A stretch of 64,000 nucleotides of DNA from Simiduia agarivorans SA1 = DSM 21679 (lineage in GTDB: Bacteria; Pseudomonadota; Gammaproteobacteria; Pseudomonadales; Cellvibrionaceae). The notes under the pieces were generated by a model. The model was given only the letters and a program-made list of their open reading frames with translations. It was not told the DNA's origin and did not search any database. Location of the stretch: assembly GCF_000305785.2 (NCBI RefSeq), contig NC_018868.3, forward strand, positions 3,456,270-3,520,269, read 5' to 3'. This document shows, piece by piece, positions 51,793 through 59,923 of the stretch. Numbering within the stretch: position 1 is the first letter of the stretch; each line of letters begins with the position of its first letter. The translations under genes and the position numbers were made by a program.

Positions 51793-53241
51793 ATGAAAAT
51801 TTTATTCAGCGCCCTGGCTGGCGCATTGTTAACCCTGGCGGCTGTGCACTATTGGCCCGCGGGTGATTCCGGTGGTGAATCAGAAGCCAAGCCGCTCTAC
51901 TGGGTGGCCCCCATGGACCCCAATTTCCGACGGCCCGGCCCCGGCAAATCGCCCATGGGCATGGACCTGATTCCTGTGTATGAAGAAGCTGAGGAAACCG
52001 AACCCGGGCTGATCCGCATTAATCCCGAAGTGCAGAATAATCTGGGGGTGCGCACCGAGCTGGCCCGGGAGCGGGCGTTGGACCCGCATATCCGCACCGT
52101 GGGTTACGTGGGCTATAACCAGGACACGCTGGTGCACCTGCACCCGCGGGTGGAAGGCTGGATTGAAAAACTCTATGTGAAAGCGGAGGGCGATCCGGTG
52201 ACTGCCGGTCAACCGCTGTACGATCTGTATTCGCCGGAATTGGTCAATGCCCAGGAAGACCTGATGCTGGCGCTGCGCCGTGGCGAAGAGCGCCTGGTGG
52301 AAGGCGCCAAGGGCCGGTTGCGCGCACTGAAACTGGCAGACAAAACCATCAACCAATTGGTGGACACCCGCAAGGTCATGCAAACCGTTACCTACTTCGC
52401 CCCGCAAAGCGGCGTGGTGGAAGCGCTCGCCATTCGGGAAGGTTTTTACGTGCAGCCGGGTTCCACCTTGTTCAGCATTGGCGCGCTCGACTCCGTGTGG
52501 GTCGAGGCCGATGTGTTTGCCGCGCAAGCCCATCTGGTGCGCGCCGGTTTGCCGGTGGTGGCGCGTTTCAAACACCTGCCGGGCAAAAGCGTCGAGGGTC
52601 GTGTGAGCTATGTATACCCCACGTTGGATGCCGATACCCGCACGCTGCGCTTGCGCGTGGTACTCGACAATGCGGGTAAATTGTTAAAGCCGAACATGTT
52701 TGCCGAGCTGACCATCGCCGGTGACGCGGGTAAGCCTGCGTTAACCGTGCCGCGCGCGGCGGTGATCCGCACAGGGTCGCAAGACCGGGTGGTGCTGGAT
52801 CGTGGTGATGGCCGCTTCAAATCGGTGGCGGTGCATCTGGGTCGCTCGGATAAAGACTATGTGGAAATTCTGCACGGCCTGAAAGCGGGTGACCCGGTGG
52901 TGGTATCGGCGCAATTCCTGCTGGATTCCGAATCCTCACGGGAAAGTGACTTTCTGCGCATGACCCCGCCACTGGCCAAAAACGAAGCCGAAGTGAACGG
53001 TGTGGTGAACAGTGTGGACGCGGCCAACCGCACCGCCAACATCAGCCGCGAGGCCATCGATAAATGGAATCGCCCGGCCGCCACCATGGATTTTGCGATC
53101 GATCAGGCTGTCAGTCTGGATGCCTTCGTACCCGGGGCCGAGATCCGGTTTAAATTCCGTGCTGAAAACGGCGAGTTCACCATTCTGACGGTGACTCCCG
53201 CCAAGAAAACGCCTGCGGCCAATCCGCACGCGCACCACTAA
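51793..53241 (+). CDS. cusB: CusB-type RND periplasmic adaptor with N-terminal HMBD and C-terminal CusF-like domain
   Basis: 482 aa. An N-terminal anchor/signal (FSALAGALLTLAAVHYWPAG) is followed by a heavy-metal-binding segment (about 36-64, YWVAPMDPNFRRPGPGKSPM with GMDLIPVYEE). The adaptor core has barrel-sandwich and beta-barrel parts (LVHLHPRVEGWIEKLYVKAE, VEALAIREGFYVQPGSTLFS, VEGRVSYVYPTLDADTRTLR). Residues about 395-475 are CusF-like (VNGVVNSVDAANRTANISRE, then ATMDFAIDQAV), ending in a His-rich HAHH. In the CusF part only one of the usual metal ligands (Met431) remains: the His, Trp and first Met positions are Arg, Arg and Ala. Works with the CusA gene 12 nt downstream. Confidence 0.92.
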   Translation: MKILFSALAGALLTLAAVHYWPAGDSGGESEAKPLYWVAPMDPNFRRPGPGKSPMGMDLIPVYEEAEETEPGLIRINPEVQNNLGVRTELARERALDPHIRTVGYVGYNQDTLVHLHPRVEGWIEKLYVKAEGDPVTAGQPLYDLYSPELVNAQEDLMLALRRGEERLVEGAKGRLRALKLADKTINQLVDTRKVMQTVTYFAPQSGVVEALAIREGFYVQPGSTLFSIGALDSVWVEADVFAAQAHLVRAGLPVVARFKHLPGKSVEGRVSYVYPTLDADTRTLRLRVVLDNAGKLLKPNMFAELTIAGDAGKPALTVPRAAVIRTGSQDRVVLDRGDGRFKSVAVHLGRSDKDYVEILHGLKAGDPVVVSAQFLLDSESSRESDFLRMTPPLAKNEAEVNGVVNSVDAANRTANISREAIDKWNRPAATMDFAIDQAVSLDAFVPGAEIRFKFRAENGEFTILTVTPAKKTPAANPHAHH

Positions 53242-53253
53242 GGGGATCGCGCA

Positions 53254-56200
53254 ATGATTAATGCATTGATCCGCTGGAGTGTCAGCAACCGGTTTCTGGT
53301 GTTGTTGCTCACCGCCATTGTGGTGGGCTTGGGCTTGTTCAGCGTGCGGCAAACGCCGGTGGACGCGATTCCGGATTTATCCGACGTGCAGGTGATTGTG
53401 AAAACCCGTTACCCGGGGCAGGCGCCGCAAGTGGTGCAGGACCAGGTGACCTTTCCGCTCACCACTGCATTGTTGTCGGTACCGGGTGCGGAAACCGTGC
53501 GCGGCTTTTCGTTTTTCGGCGACAGTTTTGTGTACGTGATTTTCAACGACGATACCGATCTCTACTGGGCCCGCTCGCGGGTGCTGGAATATTTAAGTCA
53601 GGTACAGTTGCCGGCCGGCGCCAAAACCGAACTGGGGCCGGATGCCACCGGCGTGGGTTGGGTATTCATGTATGCACTGGTGGACCGCACCGGGCAGCAC
53701 GATCTGAGCGAGCTGCGCAGCCTGCAGGACTGGTTCCTTAAATTTGAATTGCAATCGTTGCCGGGTGTGTCGGAAGTGGCGAGTGTGGGCGGCATGGTGC
53801 GCCAATACCAGGTGCTGGTAGACCCGCAAAAACTGCGCGCTTTTGGTATTCCGCTCGCCATGGTGCAGAGTGCCATTGAGCGCGGCAATCAGGAAACCGG
53901 TGCCTCGGTGGTGGAAATGGCCGAAGCGGAATACATGCTGCGCGCCACCGGGTACATCCAGTCGTTGGATGATCTGGCCAATATTCCGCTCATGGTCAAT
54001 GCCCAGGGCACGCCGGTCTTGGTGCGCGATGTGGCCGAGGTGCAATTCGGCCCGGCCATGCGCCGGGGCGTAGCAGAGCTCGACGGCGAAGGCGAAGTGG
54101 TGGGTGGCATCGTCGCCATGCGCTACGGCGAAAATGCGCAGCACACCATCGATGGTGTAAAGGCGCGCTTGCAGGATTTACAGGCGAGCCTGCCCGAAGG
54201 TGTTGAGGTGGTGACTGTGTACGACCGTTCCGCGTTAATAGAGCGCGCGGTCAACAACCTGTGGCAAAAGTTGGGCGAAGAGCTGCTCATGGTGGCGCTG
54301 GTATGCGCGGTATTTTTGTTTCACCTGCGCTCGTCACTGGTGGCGATAATAAGTTTGCCGGTGGGCATACTGGCGGCCTACGGGGTCATGTACCTGCAAG
54401 GGCTCAACGCCAATATCATGAGCCTGGGTGGCATTGCTATTGCCATTGGTGCCATGATTGATGGCGCCATCGTGATGATTGAAAACCTGCACAAACACGC
54501 TGAACGCACGCCCATTACCCGCGACAATCGCTGGCAGCTGGTGAGTACCGCTGCACAGGAAGTGGGGCCGGCGTTGTTCTTCAGTTTGTTGATCATCACC
54601 GTGAGTTTTATTCCGGTGTTCACACTGGAAGCACAGGAGGGGCGGTTGTTTGCGCCGCTGGCCTACACCAAAACCTACGCCATGGCGGCGGCGGCCATTG
54701 TGGCGGTGACTCTGGTGCCGGTACTGATGGGTTACTTTATCCGTGGGCGCATGCGCGCAGAAACCGATAACCCCATTAATCGCGCCTTCATCAATGCCTA
54801 TTTGCCCGTGCTGCGTGGCTTGTTGCGTTTCCCGCTGCTGACGTTGTTTGCGGCGATATTGCTGGTGGCGTCCAGCGTGTATCCGCTGTCGAAACTCGGC
54901 AGTGAATTCATGCCGGAACTGGATGAGGGCGACCTGATGTATATGCCCACCACTTACGAAAGCATTTCCATTGGCAAGGCGCGTGAGTTATTGCAGCAGA
55001 CCGACAAGCTGATCAAAACCCTGCCGGAAGTGGAAACCGTCTTTGGCAAAGTGGGGCGCGCCGATACGGCCACCGATCCGGCGCCGCTGACCATGATTGA
55101 AACCTTCATTCAATTGAAACCGCGCGACCAATGGCGGCCGGGTATGACCACGGAAAAACTCAAGGCCGAACTGGATGCACTGGTGAAGTTGCCGGGCGTG
55201 TCCAACGCCTGGGTGATGCCCATCAAAACCCGCATCGATATGCTCGCCACCGGCATCAAAACGCCGGTGGGCATCAAAGTGGCCGGCCCCGATCTGAAAG
55301 TCATCCAGAACATCGGTGAACAGATTGAAAGCCTGTTGGGACAATTGCCGGGTACCGTGTCGGTGTACAGCGAACGAGTGGCCGATGGCCGCTACATCAC
55401 CATACACATTGACCGATTGGCGGCGGCGCGCTTTGGCCTCAATATCGGCGATGTGCAGCAGGTGATTGCCACCGCCGTGGGCGGCAGTGATGTGGGTGTG
55501 ACAGTGGAAGGTGAAGCGCGCTACCCGATCAATCTGCGCTACCCGGAAAGCTATCGCGATACGCCGGAGCAATTGGCGCTGCTACCGGTGGTGACGCCCA
55601 GTGGCGCGCACATCACCCTTGGCGATGTGGCGCACATTGGGGTGACCGTGGGCGCGCCCGGTATCAAAAGTGAAAACGCCCGGCTCAATGGCTGGAGTTT
55701 TATCGATATCGATACCGACGTGGGCAGCTATATTGCCGCGGCAGATGAAGTGCTGAGCCGGGAGCTGGAACTGCCGGCCGGTTACTCACTTAATTGGGCC
55801 GGCCAATACCAGTACATGGAGCGCGCCAAAGCCAAACTGAGTTACCTGGTTCCGCTTACGCTCGCGATCATTGTGGTGTTGCTGTACCTGTGCTTTCGCA
55901 ATGGCATACAAGTGGCGATGATCATGTTGACCCTGCCGCTGGCATTGGTGGGTTCGGTGTGGTTTTTGTGGTGGCTGGATTTCAATTTGTCGGTTGGCGT
56001 CGGCGTCGGAATGATTGCGCTGGCCGGGGTGGCAGTGGAAACCGGGGTCATCATGCTGGTGTATCTGGATCAGGCCTGGCAGCGTTTGCGGGAACAAACG
56101 TCAACGCCTGACCTTGCCCAGCTGCGCGCGGCCGTGGAAGATGGCGCGGCCCAACGGTTGCGGCCCAAGCTCATGACCGCACTCGCCACCATTGTCGGTC

Positions 56201-56358
56201 TGGTGCCGATTCTCTGGGGCAGTGGCACCGGGTCGGAAGTCATGAGTCGACTGGCCGCGCCCATGGTGGGCGGTATGGTAAGCTCCGTTATCCTTACTTT
56301 ATTTGTGCTACCGGTGCTGTATCTGCTGTGGCGGCAATGGGAAATCAAGAGAGCTTAA
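53254..56358 (+). CDS. cusA: CusA-type Cu(I)/Ag(I) RND efflux pump
   Basis: 1034 aa, 12 TM helices of the HME-RND class. The three methionines that bind Cu/Ag in the periplasmic cleft are all retained: Met about 564 (GDLMYMPTTY), about 614 (APLTMIETFIQLKP) and about 663 (RIDMLATGIKTPVG), matching Met573, 623 and 672 of E. coli CusA. Also typical: VKTRYPGQAPQVVQDQVTFP and the TM4 region GGIAIAIGAMIDGAIVMIEN. It expels Cu(I)/Ag(I) from the periplasm together with CusB and an outer-membrane channel. No cusC/TolC-type gene lies in the window. The next gene starts 3 nt after its stop. Confidence 0.95.
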   Translation: MINALIRWSVSNRFLVLLLTAIVVGLGLFSVRQTPVDAIPDLSDVQVIVKTRYPGQAPQVVQDQVTFPLTTALLSVPGAETVRGFSFFGDSFVYVIFNDDTDLYWARSRVLEYLSQVQLPAGAKTELGPDATGVGWVFMYALVDRTGQHDLSELRSLQDWFLKFELQSLPGVSEVASVGGMVRQYQVLVDPQKLRAFGIPLAMVQSAIERGNQETGASVVEMAEAEYMLRATGYIQSLDDLANIPLMVNAQGTPVLVRDVAEVQFGPAMRRGVAELDGEGEVVGGIVAMRYGENAQHTIDGVKARLQDLQASLPEGVEVVTVYDRSALIERAVNNLWQKLGEELLMVALVCAVFLFHLRSSLVAIISLPVGILAAYGVMYLQGLNANIMSLGGIAIAIGAMIDGAIVMIENLHKHAERTPITRDNRWQLVSTAAQEVGPALFFSLLIITVSFIPVFTLEAQEGRLFAPLAYTKTYAMAAAAIVAVTLVPVLMGYFIRGRMRAETDNPINRAFINAYLPVLRGLLRFPLLTLFAAILLVASSVYPLSKLGSEFMPELDEGDLMYMPTTYESISIGKARELLQQTDKLIKTLPEVETVFGKVGRADTATDPAPLTMIETFIQLKPRDQWRPGMTTEKLKAELDALVKLPGVSNAWVMPIKTRIDMLATGIKTPVGIKVAGPDLKVIQNIGEQIESLLGQLPGTVSVYSERVADGRYITIHIDRLAAARFGLNIGDVQQVIATAVGGSDVGVTVEGEARYPINLRYPESYRDTPEQLALLPVVTPSGAHITLGDVAHIGVTVGAPGIKSENARLNGWSFIDIDTDVGSYIAAADEVLSRELELPAGYSLNWAGQYQYMERAKAKLSYLVPLTLAIIVVLLYLCFRNGIQVAMIMLTLPLALVGSVWFLWWLDFNLSVGVGVGMIALAGVAVETGVIMLVYLDQAWQRLREQTSTPDLAQLRAAVEDGAAQRLRPKLMTALATIVGLVPILWGSGTGSEVMSRLAAPMVGGMVSSVILTLFVLPVLYLLWRQWEIKRA

Positions 56359-56361
56359 GAC

Positions 56362-57060
56362 ATGCGTAACACCACCGTCGATCTGATGCGCACCCTCGCC
56401 ATAGTGCTGATGGTGGTGTTTCACTTTATTTACGACCTGCGCACCTTTGGCTATCACCAGTGGGACATTCCCGATGGCCCGGGTTGGAAACATTTCCGCT
56501 ATGTGATTCTTACCCTGTTTTTTTTGTGCGTGGGCATTGGCCTGGTCTACGCCCACAGCAAAGTCATCCATTGGCAGAAATTCTGGAAACGGGAGTTACA
56601 GGTGATAGTGGGGGCCCTGTTGGTGACCGCTATGTCGCTGGTGATGTTCCCGGCTAACTGGATCTATTTTGGCGTGCTGCATTTTATAGTAGTGGCCAGT
56701 GTGCTGGCGCTGCCGTTGCTCCGGTACCCCACAATAGCGCTAGCGTCAGCGTTGGTAGTAATAGCCGGTTACAATATGGGGTGGCTGAAATCCTACTGGC
56801 CTTTTCATTTTATACATCAGATCTGGCCGGATGTTCTGCCCTCCTACGCCAACGATTGGGTGCCGCTTATCCCGTGGGTGGCAGTGGTGTGGCTGGGTGT
56901 CTGGCTGGCGCAGCAGCCGTGGTTTATCCGGGATCCTCTCAAACAGATTCAATTGCCAGACTGGGCCCAATGGCCTGGGCGGCATAGTTTAATTGTGTAC
57001 CTTGTTCATCAACCGCTATTGGTGGGTGGATTGCATGTCTGGCGGTGGTTAGTGCAATAA
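56362..57060 (+). CDS. DUF1624 membrane protein (heparan-alpha-glucosaminide N-acetyltransferase-like)
   Basis: 232 aa with about six to seven TM helices. The family start is exact in style: TVDLMRTLAIVLMVVFHFIYDLRTFGYH split over helix 1, then FRYVILTLFFLCVGIGLVYA, IYFGVLHFIVVASVLALPLL and GRHSLIVYLVHQPLLVGGLH near the end. The conserved His in VVFHFIYD is present. Related eukaryotic enzymes transfer acetyl groups across membranes to glucosamine ends; bacterial members are uncharacterised. It starts 3 nt after cusA and should be cotranscribed with the efflux genes. Confidence 0.88.
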   Translation: MRNTTVDLMRTLAIVLMVVFHFIYDLRTFGYHQWDIPDGPGWKHFRYVILTLFFLCVGIGLVYAHSKVIHWQKFWKRELQVIVGALLVTAMSLVMFPANWIYFGVLHFIVVASVLALPLLRYPTIALASALVVIAGYNMGWLKSYWPFHFIHQIWPDVLPSYANDWVPLIPWVAVVWLGVWLAQQPWFIRDPLKQIQLPDWAQWPGRHSLIVYLVHQPLLVGGLHVWRWLVQ

Positions 57061-57097
57061 AAATAAGTTGGTTGGCGCTCGGTCATTAGAGGCTCTC

Positions 57098-57769
57098 GTG
57101 ATTAATCTTCTGCCCCGATGGGTTGAGTTAGGTGCTTTTCTTTTAGCGTTGATAGCCGGTGCGGTGAATGCTGTCGCCTTGCTTGGGTTTGAGCATCAAT
57201 CGGTATCTCATGTTTCTGGTTCGGCAACGCTGATGGGGTTGGCTATAGCAACGGCCGACCTACCCGGTCAATTGAAGCTTGTTGGTGTATTGGTGACCTT
57301 TTTTCTTGGCGCGGCGATTGCGGGTCTATTGATAGAAAATACTGCTCTAAAACTGGGGCGGCACTATGAAACTGTCTTGGTGCTCGAAGCGATTTTTTTG
57401 ATTGTTGCATGCGGCTTATTGGTCAAAGGCGTCGTTTGGGGGCATCTCTTTGCCTCCGCTGCTTGTGGGCTGCAAAACGCTATGGCAACCGCTTACAGCG
57501 GCGCGGTAATCCGGACGACACATCTGACCGGCATTTTCACTGATCTTGGGTTTATGCTCGGCGCCTGGCTCAGGGGCGACAAACCCGATCGCCGGAAGGT
57601 CCTGCTGTTTCTCTTTGTTATTGTGGGCTTTATCATTGGCGCTGTCCTGGGTGGATTAACCTATTCCCATATTGGGTATTTCGCGCTTTTGATGCCAGCC
57701 TGTGTATGCCTTTTCCTAGCCGTCTGCTACCGCGGCTATTTGGTATACCTTCGGCATGGCAAGCGCTAA
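57098..57769 (+). CDS. DUF1275 (YoaK-like) membrane protein
   Basis: 223 aa from the GTG at 57098 with AGAGG 5 nt upstream; the frame is open to 57068. Six TM helices and the family pattern: AFLLALIAGAVNAVALLGFE, VSHVSGSATLMGLA, ASAACGLQNAMATAYSGAVI and RTTHLTGIFTDLGFMLG. The HxTGxxTDLG block is the hallmark of DUF1275. Function unknown; sometimes suggested to be a transporter. The gene is more AT-rich than its neighbours (about half GC in a sampled stretch), which suggests a different history. Confidence 0.85.
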   Translation: MINLLPRWVELGAFLLALIAGAVNAVALLGFEHQSVSHVSGSATLMGLAIATADLPGQLKLVGVLVTFFLGAAIAGLLIENTALKLGRHYETVLVLEAIFLIVACGLLVKGVVWGHLFASAACGLQNAMATAYSGAVIRTTHLTGIFTDLGFMLGAWLRGDKPDRRKVLLFLFVIVGFIIGAVLGGLTYSHIGYFALLMPACVCLFLAVCYRGYLVYLRHGKR

Positions 57770-57819
57770 CGTTATTGCCCGTCTGTCGCTGTCGACACGC
57801 GACGCAGTATTAGAAGTAA

Positions 57820-57857
57820 AAAAATGAAAAGACGCCGGCGCAATGAAATACGCCAGC
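57820..57857 (-). terminator. Terminator after the M60 peptidase gene
   Basis: On the minus strand, stem GCTGGCG/CGCCGGC (one G-U pair) with a 10-base loop, then GTCTTTTCATTTTTTTAC. It starts about 10 bases after the stop codon. Confidence 0.7.
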
Positions 57858-57867
57858 TTACTTCAAT

Positions 57868-59778
57868 TTAGTAGCTAATATTCCAGCCGTTGAAAATTTC
57901 ACTCACGTCCTCGCCTGCGGCCTCGCTGAAACGCTGATGCAGAAAGCTCCAACCATGCCCAGGGTGCTCATTGAATTTTGCGTAAAACCGCTGATAAAAA
58001 TCCCAGCCATAAGCCTGTTGAAATTCCATCAGAAAACACAAGCCGGTCCAGGCGTCGCCAAGGCTGTCTTTATGTTCATTTTTAGCCAGGTAACTGGCTT
58101 TACGGTCTGCACAATCAGACAGGTCGCGCGGTGGTAGTCCCAGTTTGTCGATGGCGTGCAGAGTGAAAATATTGGGCCAGGCTTCCAGTCCCCCAAAGCT
58201 TGTGTAGTACCAGTCGCCGCCGGCGAAGTTGAAATCGTGGCCGAGTTCGTGGGCAAAGCCCCAGCCGTTGTTGCCGTCGTCGGCGATCAGCGTTATGCGG
58301 TGTTCGCCATGGTGATCCACCAGCGCCGGGTCCATACGTACCGGATTGCCCGCCAGCATCCAGCCGGGCGCGTCTTTGGTGTCGGCGAACCAACGGATCG
58401 CCTGCCCCTGATAAGGGGCCTTGCCCCGCAGTGCCAGGTGCTGCTTGTAAAATGCATCGAGGCGATCGCCGGCCGCTTCCAGTTTGCCGGCATCTTTTAT
58501 CGCTGTTGCAATCGGCAACGTCATGATGTTGTGTTCGCTGCGGATTTCAATCCAGCCGGAACTGACTGCGGCGAAGTCGTAGTTGGCGGCTTCATTGTGG
58601 GCGATGGTAGGCACGGTTTCGCCGTTGCTTTCGACGGTGACAGTGAGCGAACCGGTTGCGCGGGTGCGGGTGTCGTAGGCTTCGCCCAGGTCATTGCTGA
58701 CCACTGAGCCCATATAAACAATGCCGTCTTCGTGCGCAGTAAAAGTGGCGCTGCTGCCAATGCAGCTGATGGCCGGATCTTTGTAGTAGAGGCCAATACG
58801 GGCGGTCAGCTCACCCAGCTGACAGCCGCGCGACTGTTCGCCGCTGGCACCATCCGGTCCATAAAGCTCACCGCCTTTTACATTCCACATGCCAGTAGCG
58901 GAAATTGTGGCGGTCTGCCCTTTGCGTAAATATAAACCGGTGTTTACCCAGTTTTGTGCGGCCGGTACAGAAAAACTCCGGCTGCCATAGGGAGCGATGG
59001 ATGGGACTTCAACTGCGCCCCATCCGGCCTCGGGCGGGGGTGTTGATTGATTTGCTGATGTCAGCCATTGTTGGTTGTCGCCGCCGTGGAAGCTATAAAC
59101 GATTATGGCGTTGGTATTGCGGTTCAGATCCAGTGCCCAATTGCCGTTGCGCAGGTAATTGTTTTCGTATGTCCATTGTTGCCGCGCATCGCCGTTACAG
59201 GTTTGCAGTTGCACGTTGGCGCCATTGGCCAAGGTGGTGGCGGTAACGCACAGCTGGCTGTTCCAGGCAGCGCGCAGCGTACCTTCAAAAGGCAGCCAGC
59301 GCTGTTGCAATGATTCGTTGCAAGCCTGTGCCGTCAGTGTGTTGTCGGGCTCGGCAATACACAGGCTTTGGTTGAACGCAGAGTGCAGCGGATGGCTGCT
59401 TGGTGTATCCACCGGATCTTCGTCGGGTGTGTTGTCCGTGGAATCCTCGGGGGCAGTGGCGTCGTGTTCTTGGGCGCCGCCTTCGGTTTTTTCGCCGCCA
59501 GACGCGCCATCCTGATCTTCCGAGCCGCCGTTATCGGCATCAGGTGTAGCGGCATCCTGGTTGCCATCATCACCCGGTGATTGATCTCCACTGGTATCCT
59601 GGCCTTCATTAGGGCTCTGTCCCGAGCCTGAGTCATGTTCCGGTTGGGTTTCCGTTGTTCCGGGTTGTTCTATGGCAGCATTGTCCTCGCCCGGGGTTGC
59701 TACAGATTCCACATTGCAACCGGCGAGTGTCAGTCCACTGGTCATCAGCATGGTCAGGATTAATTGGTGTGTGTTCAT
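57868..59778 (-). CDS. M60-family (enhancin/mucin-degrading type) peptidase lipoprotein with lectin-like domains
   Basis: 636 aa from the ATG at 59778. Lipoprotein signal with lipobox LAGC (SGLTLAGCNV). A long acidic Gly/Asp/Glu/Gln linker (about 25-130) suggests surface display. Next is a ricin B-type beta-trefoil lectin (about 135-240, SLCIAEPDNTLTAQACNESL, LCVTATTLANGANVQLQTCN). A LecA/PA-IL-like galactose-binding module (about 262-390) follows, with NTGLYLRKGQTATISATGMW and CQLGELTARIGLYY. Last is the M60 domain with the zinc motif AHELGHDFNFAGG (His about 510) and GLCFLMEFQQAYGWDFYQRF. M60 enzymes cleave O-glycosylated mucin-like proteins, and the lectins would hold the glycan. Confidence 0.87.
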   Translation of the reverse strand: MNTHQLILTMLMTSGLTLAGCNVESVATPGEDNAAIEQPGTTETQPEHDSGSGQSPNEGQDTSGDQSPGDDGNQDAATPDADNGGSEDQDGASGGEKTEGGAQEHDATAPEDSTDNTPDEDPVDTPSSHPLHSAFNQSLCIAEPDNTLTAQACNESLQQRWLPFEGTLRAAWNSQLCVTATTLANGANVQLQTCNGDARQQWTYENNYLRNGNWALDLNRNTNAIIVYSFHGGDNQQWLTSANQSTPPPEAGWGAVEVPSIAPYGSRSFSVPAAQNWVNTGLYLRKGQTATISATGMWNVKGGELYGPDGASGEQSRGCQLGELTARIGLYYKDPAISCIGSSATFTAHEDGIVYMGSVVSNDLGEAYDTRTRATGSLTVTVESNGETVPTIAHNEAANYDFAAVSSGWIEIRSEHNIMTLPIATAIKDAGKLEAAGDRLDAFYKQHLALRGKAPYQGQAIRWFADTKDAPGWMLAGNPVRMDPALVDHHGEHRITLIADDGNNGWGFAHELGHDFNFAGGDWYYTSFGGLEAWPNIFTLHAIDKLGLPPRDLSDCADRKASYLAKNEHKDSLGDAWTGLCFLMEFQQAYGWDFYQRFYAKFNEHPGHGWSFLHQRFSEAAGEDVSEIFNGWNISY

Positions 59779-59923
59779 GGCCCACTCATCATTGAAGAAT
59801 AATGCCATGCAGCATAGGGGCCAGTGGGTTTATGAACTATCGGCCATAGGGTAGGGGGACTGAAGGCATTTGGCTTAGGCCATGCGGGTGACTGTCCCTG
59901 TCACCCGGCTGTTAGTGAGGGGG

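Noticed and set aside
59887..59905. Hairpin GGGTGAC/GTCACCC downstream of the DUF885 gene
   Set aside because: Short stem without a T-run; insufficient to call a terminator.
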